From: Bacteroidota bacterium
GTDB taxonomy: Bacteria > Bacteroidota > Ignavibacteria > Ignavibacteriales > Melioribacteraceae
DNA length: 64,000 nt
Reading direction: 5' to 3'
Assembly: GCA_023397505.1 (NCBI GenBank)
Contig: JAEWUC010000002.1
Coordinates: 248,001 to 312,000 of the forward strand
Shown piece by piece: positions 45,309 through 53,691 of the stretch (position 1 is its first letter; every line of letters starts with the position of its first letter). A program made the position numbers and the translations under genes. The notes beneath the pieces were generated by a model. The model was not told the DNA's origin and did no database searches. It saw only the letters and a list, made by a program, of their open reading frames with translations.

Positions 45309-46058
45309 ATGCAGATTATACAAAGTGAATTATTCAAAACATTTCCCGAAATAGTTTTCGGTTTTTCTACTAAAATTGGATTGAATTGTAAAGAACCTTT
45401 CTTCTTTAATCTTTCACATAATGTCGGTGATAATCACAAAAATGTAGATGAAAATAGAGAAGCATTTTTTAATACTTTCGGGATTACAACCGGACAAATT
45501 GCTTTTCAAAAACAAGTTCACGGGGATGTTATAAAATTTGTGGAAAAGCCCGGTTTTATTGGCGAAAGTGATGCAATGATCACAAAACAAAAAGGTATTG
45601 GTCTTGCAATTTCTTCAGCTGATTGTACTCCGATTTTTATATACGATAACGAAAATAAAATTATAGCAGCTGTGCATTCTGGATGGCGAAGTACACAAAA
45701 GAAAATTCTCAAGAAAACTTTAAATAATCTTTCGCATCATTTTAATTCCAAATCGGAAAAATTATTTTGCTTTGTCGGTCCGTCAATTTCGCAGGAAAAT
45801 TACGAAGTAGGTAGTGAAGTTGCAGTTTTATTTGACACAAAATATTTACTAATGCATAAGGCAGATGATAATTCAAATAAAATATTTCTCGATGTAAAAC
45901 AAGCTAATGTTGATATGCTGTTGGAATTCGGAATACCGAATAGCCAAATTGAAGTATCTCCGCTTTGCAGTTATAGTGAAAAAGATTTGCTGCATTCATT
46001 CAGGAGGGACGGAAATTTATCCGGCAGGGCACTCGGTGTTCTAACGATGAAGGCTTAA
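45309..46058 (+). CDS. pgeF: Peptidoglycan editing factor PgeF (YfiH/laccase-domain protein)
   Basis: 249 residues. Metal-binding and signature motifs: KQVHGD, SADCTPIFIYD, AAVHSGWRSTQKKI and GPSISQENYEVG with the C-terminal CSYSEKDLLHSFRRDG. Formerly called multicopper polyphenol oxidase; E. coli YfiH removes wrongly incorporated L-Ser from peptidoglycan precursors, while some homologues act on purine nucleosides. Starts 47 bases after the trans-sulfuration gene and ends one base before the next start, so it begins the tight run of genes to 49794. Confidence 0.9.
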   Translation: MQIIQSELFKTFPEIVFGFSTKIGLNCKEPFFFNLSHNVGDNHKNVDENREAFFNTFGITTGQIAFQKQVHGDVIKFVEKPGFIGESDAMITKQKGIGLAISSADCTPIFIYDNENKIIAAVHSGWRSTQKKILKKTLNNLSHHFNSKSEKLFCFVGPSISQENYEVGSEVAVLFDTKYLLMHKADDNSNKIFLDVKQANVDMLLEFGIPNSQIEVSPLCSYSEKDLLHSFRRDGNLSGRALGVLTMKA

Positions 46059-46059
46059 C

Positions 46060-46980
46060 ATGTTAAACGATAGAATTAAAATTGGTTTTGGCTTTACTCT
46101 TATCTGCTTGATTTGGGGATCGACCTGGCTTGTTATAAGAATTGGTTTAAACTCACTTACTCCGATAATATCAGTTGGTATCAGATTCCTATTAGCCTCT
46201 TTAATAATCTTGGCAGTCATAAAAATAAAAAGAATAAAATTGCAAACTGATTCTGTTTCCTTAAAGTTATACGTTTTTCTTGGTTTCTTTGCTTTTACAA
46301 TTCCATACGGTTTGGTTTATTGGGCTGAACAATATATACCATCAGGTTTAACATCTATACTTTTTGCAATAATGCCGTTCAGTATAATTTTATTTACGCA
46401 TTTATTGATAAAAGATAATGTGATTACATCTAATCAAATCATTGGAGTGATAATAGGTTTTTTCGGCGTGGTAATAATTTTTTCTGATAATTTAAAAATA
46501 GAATTTTCATTATACTTTTTGGGAATGCTGGCTGCGTTATCAAGTGCATTGATACAAGCATTCGTAGCTGTAATCATTAAAAAACACGGAGAACATCTTC
46601 ATCCGCTTTCGATGAATTTTTTGCCATTACTTTTGGGTGGAGTAATAATGATTCCTGCCGGGTTAATCTTTGAAAACAAATCTTCATGGGATTTTAGTTT
46701 AACGGCCGTCGGTTCAATTATTTATCTGGCCTTATTTGGAACGGTCGTGACATTTACAATTTATTATTGGCTAATCAAAAAGATGAATATTGTTATACTT
46801 TCTTTAAATGCATTTATTACGCCCGTTGTGGCGGTTATACTTGGATGGCTAATTTTAGATGAAAAACTTTCGCTCCAGGTATTGATGGGGAGCTTATTGG
46901 TGTTTATTGGGATATTATTTGCTAATTTACGCCAGCTTTTAAATTATTATGAATCAAAAAAGAAAAATTTATATTCATGA
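46060..46980 (+). CDS. EamA-family (DMT) exporter
   Basis: 306 residues, ten predicted membrane helices in two EamA repeats (about 8-140 and 150-290). The N-terminal LIWGSTWLVIRIGL and the mid-chain motif VYWAEQYIPSGLTSILFAIMP are common to the drug/metabolite transporter superfamily, which exports amino acids and metabolites. The stop overlaps the folB start (ATGA). Substrate unknown. Confidence 0.88.
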   Translation: MLNDRIKIGFGFTLICLIWGSTWLVIRIGLNSLTPIISVGIRFLLASLIILAVIKIKRIKLQTDSVSLKLYVFLGFFAFTIPYGLVYWAEQYIPSGLTSILFAIMPFSIILFTHLLIKDNVITSNQIIGVIIGFFGVVIIFSDNLKIEFSLYFLGMLAALSSALIQAFVAVIIKKHGEHLHPLSMNFLPLLLGGVIMIPAGLIFENKSSWDFSLTAVGSIIYLALFGTVVTFTIYYWLIKKMNIVILSLNAFITPVVAVILGWLILDEKLSLQVLMGSLLVFIGILFANLRQLLNYYESKKKNLYS

Positions 46981-47345
46981 CAAATATTATAAGAATTAAG
47001 AACGCCAGTTTTTATGCTTATCACGGCGCGTTGCAGGAAGAACAAAATATTGGCGGTAAATTTGAAGCCGATGTTGATATATATACTGACTTTTCCGAAG
47101 CTGTGATTAATGATGATTTAAGAAAAACAATTAATTATGACGAAGTATATAAATTCATGAATAAAATAGTTCACGAAAAGAAATATTTTTTAATTGAGAC
47201 TTTGTGTTACACAATTGCCGACGAATTATTAAAAAAATATAAAAACATTAGTAAAATATCAGTTCGTGTACGCAAGCATCATGTCCCGGTCGGCGGCGTT
47301 ATGGATTGTGTTGAAGCCGAAATAATTAAAGAGAATGGAAAATAA
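46977..47345 (+). CDS. folB: Dihydroneopterin aldolase
   Basis: 122 residues. Opens IIRIKNASFYAYHGALQEEQNIGGKFEADVD, the standard FolB N terminus with the YHG motif; the catalytic Lys is in SVRVRKHHVPVGG and Glu in DYDEVY-like text (INYDEVYKFM). Cleaves dihydroneopterin to 6-hydroxymethyl-dihydropterin and glycolaldehyde in folate synthesis. Start overlaps the EamA stop by four bases; end overlaps folK by 11 bases. Confidence 0.95.
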   Translation: MTNIIRIKNASFYAYHGALQEEQNIGGKFEADVDIYTDFSEAVINDDLRKTINYDEVYKFMNKIVHEKKYFLIETLCYTIADELLKKYKNISKISVRVRKHHVPVGGVMDCVEAEIIKENGK

Positions 47346-47838
47346 AGTTTATATTGGGCTCGGTTCGAATATCGGGAACAGATTGAATCAAATAAGAAGA
47401 GCCGTAAAGTTATTAAATGAATGCGGCGAATGTATTGTTGAGAATACTTCATCAGTTTATGAATCGAAACCAATAAGCAACGGTAATCAAGATAATTATT
47501 TTAACGCTGTCATTTTGATAAGGACTGTTCTATCACCGGAAAAACTTCTTAAACTTACGCAGTTTATAGAGCGATTTCTCGGCAGAAAAGAAACCGAAAT
47601 TAAATGGGCGCCGCGGGAAATTGATATTGATATTCTTTTTTATAATCAGTTAATTTATAACAAAGATGATTTGATAATACCTCATCCGGAAATATTGAAT
47701 AGAGATTTTGTGTTGGTTCCTCTAAAAGAAATTGCCGATGATTTAGTACATCCGGTTTCGAGCAAAAAAATATCGGGCATGGATTTTTCCGGTGTTGAAA
47801 AAAATATAATCTGTAAATTTGATTATCCAATAATATAG
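47335..47838 (+). CDS. folK: 2-amino-4-hydroxy-6-hydroxymethyldihydropteridine pyrophosphokinase
   Basis: 167 residues. Opens VYIGLGSNIGNRLNQI, contains NGNQDNYFNAVI and the signature WAPREIDIDILFY, whose two Asp residues bind magnesium, and HPEILNRDFVLVPL. It pyrophosphorylates the product of FolB. The 11-base overlap with folB means coupled translation. folP (dihydropteroate synthase) is not nearby. Confidence 0.95.
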   Translation: MENKVYIGLGSNIGNRLNQIRRAVKLLNECGECIVENTSSVYESKPISNGNQDNYFNAVILIRTVLSPEKLLKLTQFIERFLGRKETEIKWAPREIDIDILFYNQLIYNKDDLIIPHPEILNRDFVLVPLKEIADDLVHPVSSKKISGMDFSGVEKNIICKFDYPII

Positions 47839-47846
47839 TATTTGCC

Positions 47847-48491
47847 GTGAGTGAACTAAGATATATTGCAATTGAAGGTGTTATTGGCGCCGGTAAAACG
47901 TCGCTTGCCCACAAGGTTGCCGATAAACTTGGAGCGAATTTAATTCTTGAAGAATTTGAAGAAAATCCTTTCCTTGAAAAATTTTATGAAGATAGGCGAA
48001 GATTTGCATTCCAAACACAGATGTTCTTTTTAATTAACCGTTATAAGCAGCAGCTCCAGCTAAACCAGCAGGAATTGTTTTCTAAGTTTATTGTCTCGGA
48101 TTATATCTTTGAGAAAGACAGAATCTTTGCATATTTAAATCTTTCAGGTGATGAGATTAAACTTTATGAAAGCATTTTTCCGCTGCTTGAACGAGATATT
48201 CCCAAGCCGGATCTTGTTATCTTTTTGCAGTCAAACACCGACCGATTAATAACAAATGTAAAAACACGTGCACGTAAAATTGAATCAAATCTAACACGCG
48301 GGTATCTTGCCGAACTTTCGGAAGCTTATAATAATTTCTTTTTTAAGTACAACAACACTCCGCTTTTAATTGTTAATACTTCCGACATAGATTTTGTTAA
48401 TAACGAAGATGATTTCCATGAATTATATACTCAAATATTTAGAGAAGATAGGGGATTTATCGAATATTTTAATCCGGAGGTTAAAAGTTAA
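47847..48491 (+). CDS. Deoxynucleoside kinase
   Basis: 214 residues of the dNK family (deoxyguanosine/deoxyadenosine kinase type). The P-loop is GVIGAGKTS (11-19), FQTQMFFLINRYKQ and DYIFEKDRIFA carry the substrate and catalytic region, and the LID arginines follow in RARKIE. It phosphorylates salvaged deoxynucleosides. Start is GTG at 47847, eight bases after folK stop, supported by the family N terminus. It resembles the bacterial enzymes often found next to folK. Confidence 0.9.
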   Translation: MSELRYIAIEGVIGAGKTSLAHKVADKLGANLILEEFEENPFLEKFYEDRRRFAFQTQMFFLINRYKQQLQLNQQELFSKFIVSDYIFEKDRIFAYLNLSGDEIKLYESIFPLLERDIPKPDLVIFLQSNTDRLITNVKTRARKIESNLTRGYLAELSEAYNNFFFKYNNTPLLIVNTSDIDFVNNEDDFHELYTQIFREDRGFIEYFNPEVKS

Positions 48492-48493
48492 CG

Positions 48494-48706
48494 ATGGGAT
48501 TTTTTAGGATTATTATTTGGAGTTTGATTTTTTATTTTATTTATAAAACTGCAGTAAAATTAATGAAAATATTTACTGAGAATCGCAGATCCGATGAAAT
48601 AGATGATCGTGTGAAAAAAATGAAATATGAGATTAAGAAAGATGATATTATCGAAGCAAAATTCGAAGATATCGGGGTTAAAGATAAATCAAAAAACAGC
48701 GCCTAA
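48494..48706 (+). CDS. Small membrane protein (DUF4834-like)
   Basis: 70 residues: a membrane helix at about 4-22, then a highly charged tail ending KYEIKKDDIIEAKFEDIGVKDKSKNSA. It resembles the short DUF4834-type proteins found beside such genes in Bacteroidota, but the family call is weak. The start is two bases after the kinase stop, and its own stop shares one base with the next ATG, so it is embedded in the operon and is likely real. Confidence 0.65.
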   Translation: MGFFRIIIWSLIFYFIYKTAVKLMKIFTENRRSDEIDDRVKKMKYEIKKDDIIEAKFEDIGVKDKSKNSA

Positions 48707-49794
48707 TGTCCCGTCAAAATTTCGTTAATAGAATTTCTTCTAAAATTCTTCGTAAAATCTTATCAGCTTCCGGAGAGACAACTTATAATTCAGTTGAACC
48801 GGCCAAAGTTTTGATTGTTCGTCAGCATAATCAATTTGGGGATTTATTAGCCAGTGTTTCGCTTTTCCGTGCCGTTAGAGAAACTTATCCAAAATGTAAA
48901 ATCACTCTTATTGCAAGTCCCGATAATTATTATGCGGTTGATAAAAACGAATTCATCGATGAGTTGTATGTGTTCGATAAAAGAAAAATATTTAACCCGT
49001 TATATTTTATCAAACTGAAAAAAATACTAAAACAGAAATTTGATTTGGCAATAGTGCCGGCGACCGTGGCAATTTCAAAAACTAGCTGCATCATTGCTGC
49101 TCTATCAGATGCTAAATTTAAAATCGGCCCGAAATCGCTTGATGGGAATGAAAATCCATTCAGTTTTCTTTTTAATCAAAGCGTTGTATTGAACTGGAAA
49201 AAATGCCCGGATGCACATGTTTCGGATTTTATACTCGATATTATTCGCCCTATCGGAATTAAAACAAAAAATTTCGGTACATCGGTTAAGTATGACGAAA
49301 AGGATGTTGATTCTGCCGAAGAATTTTTAAGTACAATAAATGTTTCTCAAAATGATTACATAATAGGTTTTCATATCGGCGCAGGCAAACCTCCAAACCG
49401 GTGGCCTCTTGAAAAATTTATTAAACTTATATATCTACTTGCTCAATATCATTCAATAAAAATTTATTTTACCGGAACCAACGCTGATAAAGATGAGATA
49501 AATTATATTCAATCCAATCTTGGTTTTGACGCCGGATATTTTTTAAATAAAACAATTCCTCAATTATCTGCTTTAATTTCGAAAAGTGATTTATTTATTA
49601 CAAACGATACCGGCGTTATGCATGTAGCCGGTGCAACTAAAACACCGCAAATATCGATATTCGGCCCGACAAACCCGTTTAACTGGGCGCCAATCGGAGT
49701 TGAAAAGTATTTTTTAAAAAGATCTGATTTAATTGGAGATGTTGAAGTTGAAGAAGTTTTCAACCTCTGTAAATATATTCTTGAAAAGAAGTAA
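48706..49794 (+). CDS. Glycosyltransferase family 9 (LPS heptosyltransferase-like)
   Basis: 362 residues. The GT9 opening KVLIVRQHNQFGDLLASVSLFRAVRE sets the sugar acceptor side, and the C-terminal HIGAGKPPNRWPLEKF with NDTGVMHVAGATKTPQISIFG and GPTNPFNW binds the nucleotide-sugar. GT9 enzymes add heptose or related sugars to lipopolysaccharide cores, which fits the LptD encoded in this window. It starts one base into the stop of the small membrane protein gene. Confidence 0.85.
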   Translation: MSRQNFVNRISSKILRKILSASGETTYNSVEPAKVLIVRQHNQFGDLLASVSLFRAVRETYPKCKITLIASPDNYYAVDKNEFIDELYVFDKRKIFNPLYFIKLKKILKQKFDLAIVPATVAISKTSCIIAALSDAKFKIGPKSLDGNENPFSFLFNQSVVLNWKKCPDAHVSDFILDIIRPIGIKTKNFGTSVKYDEKDVDSAEEFLSTINVSQNDYIIGFHIGAGKPPNRWPLEKFIKLIYLLAQYHSIKIYFTGTNADKDEINYIQSNLGFDAGYFLNKTIPQLSALISKSDLFITNDTGVMHVAGATKTPQISIFGPTNPFNWAPIGVEKYFLKRSDLIGDVEVEEVFNLCKYILEKK

Positions 49795-49800
49795 CCCTAG

Positions 49801-51357
49801 ATGAAGCAGACTAAGAAAAATATTGCCGCAATCGATATAGGAACAAATTCATTTCATCTTATTGTTGTTCAAATAAAAGAAGACGGTAACTTCGAAATTA
49901 TCGATCGCGAAAAAGAAGTTATTCGTTTAAGCGAGGGCAGCAGCGGAGATATAAAAATTATAAAGCACGACGCTTATATAAGGGCAATTAACTCTTTAAA
50001 AAGATTTAAGGGAATAGCCGATTCACATAGAGCTACAATTAGAGCTGTGGCTACAAGTGCGGTTCGCGAAGCCCACAATAAGAATGAATTTATAAAAGAG
50101 GTATTTGATAAAACCGGGATTGAAATTGAAGTAATCAGCGGTTACGAAGAAGCTCGTTTAATCTACCTGGGAGTTTTAAAAGCTGTTCCGATATTCAACA
50201 AAAAATCTTTAGTATTTGATATCGGCGGTGGAAGCACAGAATTTATTATTGGTAAAAAAGGCCTATCGCTTTATACAATGAGCACGAAAATAGGCGCTGT
50301 ACGTTTAACACAAAAATTTTTCCCGGATTTTATTATTAACGATTCGCGAATAAAAGATTGTAGAAAATGGGTAGAAGGCGAACTTTACCAAGTTGCCGAA
50401 TCTGTTAAGAATGAAGGTTTTCAAATTTGCGTAGGTTCATCTGGTACTATTATGTCTGCGGGATTCATGATAAATGCAATGCGAAACAAATCAACAAACG
50501 GCAATGGACTTTTAAACAATTTTGAATTTACCAAATACGAATTGGAAAAAATTACCTTGGAAGTTTTATCACGTAAAACGGTTGAGAAGCGTAAAAAAAT
50601 TCCGGGTTTGGATGAAAAACGCGCGGATATAATTCCGGCAGGAATAATTATTCTAAGTACAATTTTCGAATTATTCGGCATCGAACGAATGACGATTTCG
50701 GGGTATGCTTTACGCGAAGGTACGATTATAGATACACTTCAAAAAAAACATGAAGGCACAAATTCGCCAACATTTGAAGATATAAGAAAACAAAGTGTAA
50801 AGCATCTTGCAGAATCTTGCCGTAATGATGTAGAGCATTCGCGGCATACAGCAGATTTGGCCTTAAGTATTTACGACCAATTAGTAAATGTTCATAATTT
50901 AGATAATGAATGCAGAGAATATCTTGAAGCTGCTGCAATTCTGCATGATGTTGGGCATCATATTTCACAATCGAATCATCATCATCATAGTTATTATATT
51001 ATTAAAAACAGCGAGCTTCTCGGCTTCAATGAAAATGAAATTGATATAATTGCTCATACTGCCCGCTATCATAGAAAAAGTCATCCCAAAAATTCTCATA
51101 ACGATTTTGGCGAACTCCCCGCTAAAACTCAGAATATAATCAAGAAACTTTCTGCCATTTTGCGTATTGCCGACTCGTTTGACAGAACTCATAAAATGAT
51201 AGTAAAGAGTATAGAGTGCAGAGTGAAGAGTGATAAAGTTGAATTGATTTTGGATGTCATAAAAGATGAAAACCCTGAAATTGAACTCTGGAATTTGGAT
51301 CGAAGAAAAGGATTGTTCGAAGAAGTTTTTAATAAGAAAATTGTTGTAAAATTTTAA
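49801..51357 (+). CDS. ppx: Exopolyphosphatase / pppGpp phosphohydrolase with HD domain
   Basis: 518 residues. N-terminal ASKHA-type Ppx/GppA domain (1-300): AIDIGTNSFHLIVVQI, EVISGYEEARLIYLG, FDIGGGSTEFIIG and the GTIMSAG loop. The C-terminal part (about 330-510) carries an HD domain with EHSRHTADLAL and LHDVGHHI (His382-Asp383), then HHHHSYYI and HTARYHRK, typical of long Ppx/GppA forms. It degrades polyphosphate and pppGpp in stress signalling. It follows the glycosyltransferase by six bases. Whether both activities are present is not seen. Confidence 0.88.
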   Translation: MKQTKKNIAAIDIGTNSFHLIVVQIKEDGNFEIIDREKEVIRLSEGSSGDIKIIKHDAYIRAINSLKRFKGIADSHRATIRAVATSAVREAHNKNEFIKEVFDKTGIEIEVISGYEEARLIYLGVLKAVPIFNKKSLVFDIGGGSTEFIIGKKGLSLYTMSTKIGAVRLTQKFFPDFIINDSRIKDCRKWVEGELYQVAESVKNEGFQICVGSSGTIMSAGFMINAMRNKSTNGNGLLNNFEFTKYELEKITLEVLSRKTVEKRKKIPGLDEKRADIIPAGIIILSTIFELFGIERMTISGYALREGTIIDTLQKKHEGTNSPTFEDIRKQSVKHLAESCRNDVEHSRHTADLALSIYDQLVNVHNLDNECREYLEAAAILHDVGHHISQSNHHHHSYYIIKNSELLGFNENEIDIIAHTARYHRKSHPKNSHNDFGELPAKTQNIIKKLSAILRIADSFDRTHKMIVKSIECRVKSDKVELILDVIKDENPEIELWNLDRRKGLFEEVFNKKIVVKF

Positions 51358-51443
51358 GACATTCCAATCTCTATAAAAATTGATTTTATCCCTTCCTTAA
51401 TAAAATTATTATTCTATTTGCTTGCCATAATCGATACGGTTTC

Positions 51444-51476
51444 TTTGCATTTATTACATACCGTTCCTTATATTTG
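51444..51476 (+). promoter_or_regulatory. Bacteroidota-type promoter of asnS and the nuo genes
   Basis: TTTG (51444-51447), 21 bases, then TATATTTG (51469-51476), an exact TAnnTTTG. It is the best promoter match in the window and excludes the TTG at 51474 as the asnS start, leaving the ATG at 51504. Confidence 0.7.
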
Positions 51477-51503
51477 AAATCATTTTACGGAAAAATTAAG
51501 ATA

Positions 51504-52802
51504 ATGCGACCTACAGTCTATATCAAAGATCTAAAAGATCACGTTGGCGAGGAAGTAACGCTAAAAGGATGGCTCTACAATAAAAGATCGAGCGGGAAAT
51601 TAAAATTTCTAATTTTACGCGACGGCAGCGGTTATGTGCAGTGTGTTGTTTTTAAAGGAAATGTTAGCCCCGAACTATTTGAATCAGCCGATCATCTTAC
51701 GCAAGAATCATCATTTGAAGTAACAGGAAAAGTTAAAGTTGAACCGCGCTCAGTCGGCGGGCATGAACTTGATGTTACTGATTTAAAAACCATTTCTATT
51801 GCACATGAATATCCAATTACACCGAAAGAACACGGAATAGAATTTCTTATCGATAACCGTCATTTATGGGTTCGTTCTAAAAGACAAGTCGCTATATTAA
51901 AAATTAGGCATAGAATTGTTAAAGCTATTCGCGATTTCTTCGATGAGCGTGGCTTTACACTTTTTGATCCTCCGATCATTACACCAAACGCCTGCGAAGG
52001 TACTTCGACGCTTTTTGAGATGGAATATTTTGATCTCGGTAAAGCATATTTAACGCAATCGGGACAATTGTACGAAGAAAGCGGTGCGATGGCGCTCGGA
52101 AAAGTTTATTCATTCGGTCCAACTTTCCGCGCGGAAAAATCCAAAACCAGAAGACACTTAACTGAATTTTGGATGGTTGAACCAGAAATGGCTTTCTTTG
52201 ATCTTGATGACAATATGGACCTTGCCGAAGAATTTTTGGAGTACATTGTTAAATGTGTTTTAGAGGACAGAAAAGAAGAATTACAAGAACTTGAACGCGA
52301 TATTACTAAACTTGAAAGTGTTAAAAGACCATTCCCAAGAATTTCTTACGATGAAGCCGTCGAAATTTTGAAACGCAAAGGTATTGATTTTCAATGGGGC
52401 AACGATTTAGGCGGAACTGATGAAACAGTAATCGGCGAAGAATTCGACAGACCTGTTATGATTCACAGATATCCTTCGGAAGTAAAAGCATTTTATATGA
52501 AACGCGATCCGGAAAATCCGAAAGTTGCTCTCGCGGTTGACGTTATTGCGCCCGAAGGTTACGGGGAAATTATAGGCGGCAGCCAGCGTGAAGATAATCT
52601 TGATTTTCTACTCGAAAGAATTAAAGAACATAATCTTCCTCAATCATTCTTCGAGTGGTATTTGGACTTAAGAAGATTCGGCTCTGTTCCTCATTCGGGT
52701 TTTGGACTCGGTTTGGAAAGAACCGTAAGTTGGATTTGCGGACTCGAACATTTACGCGAAGCAATTCCGTTTCCAAGAATGATTTACAGGAATACACCAT
52801 AA
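51504..52802 (+). CDS. asnS: Asparaginyl-tRNA synthetase
   Basis: 432 residues, normal for bacterial AsnRS. An N-terminal OB-fold anticodon domain (about 1-110) leads to a class II catalytic core: motif 2 with FGPTFRAEKSKTRRHLTEFW and motif 3 GFGLGLERTVSWICGL. EGTSTLFEMEYFDLGKAYLTQSGQL is typical of AsnRS/AspRS. Start 51504 is set by the upstream promoter and by AATTAAGATA before the ATG. nuoJ begins directly after the stop, so asnS and complex I may be co-transcribed. Confidence 0.95.
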   Translation: MRPTVYIKDLKDHVGEEVTLKGWLYNKRSSGKLKFLILRDGSGYVQCVVFKGNVSPELFESADHLTQESSFEVTGKVKVEPRSVGGHELDVTDLKTISIAHEYPITPKEHGIEFLIDNRHLWVRSKRQVAILKIRHRIVKAIRDFFDERGFTLFDPPIITPNACEGTSTLFEMEYFDLGKAYLTQSGQLYEESGAMALGKVYSFGPTFRAEKSKTRRHLTEFWMVEPEMAFFDLDDNMDLAEEFLEYIVKCVLEDRKEELQELERDITKLESVKRPFPRISYDEAVEILKRKGIDFQWGNDLGGTDETVIGEEFDRPVMIHRYPSEVKAFYMKRDPENPKVALAVDVIAPEGYGEIIGGSQREDNLDFLLERIKEHNLPQSFFEWYLDLRRFGSVPHSGFGLGLERTVSWICGLEHLREAIPFPRMIYRNTP

Positions 52803-53318
52803 ATGAATTTGGAAATAATTCTTTTCATAATTCTCGCACTTATTGCGGCTGTTTCATCGGTTATGATGATCACACGTCCCAATGCAGTTATTAGCGCTGT
52901 ATTTCTTATTCTTAATTTTTTTGCTTTAGCCGGATTATATCTTTTATTGAACGCTCAGTTTATTGCTGTTGTTCAGGTAATAGTTTACGCCGGCGCAATT
53001 ATGGTTTTGTTCCTTTTTGTATTAATGCTTTTAAATACCGAAAGTGAATTAAAGTTTTTCACGAGCAAACGCGGAATAAAACTTTTCTCAATTTTGATTA
53101 CAGCATTTGTTTTTGTTCAGTTAGCGTACTTGATTTTTTACGAAAATCCATCAAGAGATTTAACTCCAAGCGAAGCTGCAAGCGTTAACTCGGGAACAAT
53201 TCAAACAATAGGAAGAGAACTTTACACAAATTACATAATCCCGTTTGAAGTAGCGGGATTTCTATTACTCGCCGCAACAATCGGCGCTTTAGTTTTGGCA
53301 AAGAAAAAATTTGATTGA
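52803..53318 (+). CDS. nuoJ: NADH-quinone oxidoreductase subunit J
   Basis: 171 residues with five membrane helices and the NuoJ hallmark IAVVQVIVYAGAIMVLFLFVLMLLN. NuoJ is a core membrane subunit of complex I, carrying part of the proton-path helix with a pi-bulge. It begins immediately after the asnS stop. The absence of nuoA-I upstream means the peripheral arm is encoded elsewhere. Confidence 0.93.
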   Translation: MNLEIILFIILALIAAVSSVMMITRPNAVISAVFLILNFFALAGLYLLLNAQFIAVVQVIVYAGAIMVLFLFVLMLLNTESELKFFTSKRGIKLFSILITAFVFVQLAYLIFYENPSRDLTPSEAASVNSGTIQTIGRELYTNYIIPFEVAGFLLLAATIGALVLAKKKFD

Positions 53319-53349
53319 CCATTTTCCACTTCTTCTCATTATTCAAAGA

Positions 53350-53373
53350 GGGGAATAAAGGTGGAGGTCGGGG
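53350..53373. repeat. G-rich tract between nuoJ and nuoK
   Basis: GGGGAATAAAGGTGGAGGTC then GGGG, within a 64-base gap of otherwise AT-rich DNA. Runs of G could form a two-layer quadruplex. It also resembles the G/C-rich short dispersed repeats seen in intergenic DNA of many genomes. Confidence 0.35.
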
Positions 53374-53382
53374 AAACTAATT

Positions 53383-53691
53383 ATGTCTTCAATTCCAATG
53401 GAATATTATTTAATACTTAGTGCGTTCATGTTTTCCGTGGGCGTTACCGGTGTTTTGATCAGAAGAAACGCAATAGTTGTATTTATGTGTATTGAATTAA
53501 TGTTGAACTCCGCCAATCTTACACTTGTTACATTTTCTTCATATCTCGGTAATCCTATTGGGCAAATATTTGTTTTCTTTGTTATGACGGTTGCGGCTGC
53601 CGAAGCGGCAGTTGGTTTGGCGATAATTATTGCAGTATTTAGAAATAAACTTTCCGTAAATATTGACGAGATTAACATATTCAAATGGTAA
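53383..53691 (+). CDS. nuoK: NADH-quinone oxidoreductase subunit K
   Basis: 102 residues with three membrane helices, the usual NuoK size. The conserved Glu residues are in FMCIELMLNSANL and in VAAAEAAVGLAI, both needed in the proton channel. Its TAA stop overlaps the nuoL start (TAATG). Confidence 0.94.
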   Translation: MSSIPMEYYLILSAFMFSVGVTGVLIRRNAIVVFMCIELMLNSANLTLVTFSSYLGNPIGQIFVFFVMTVAAAEAAVGLAIIIAVFRNKLSVNIDEINIFKW

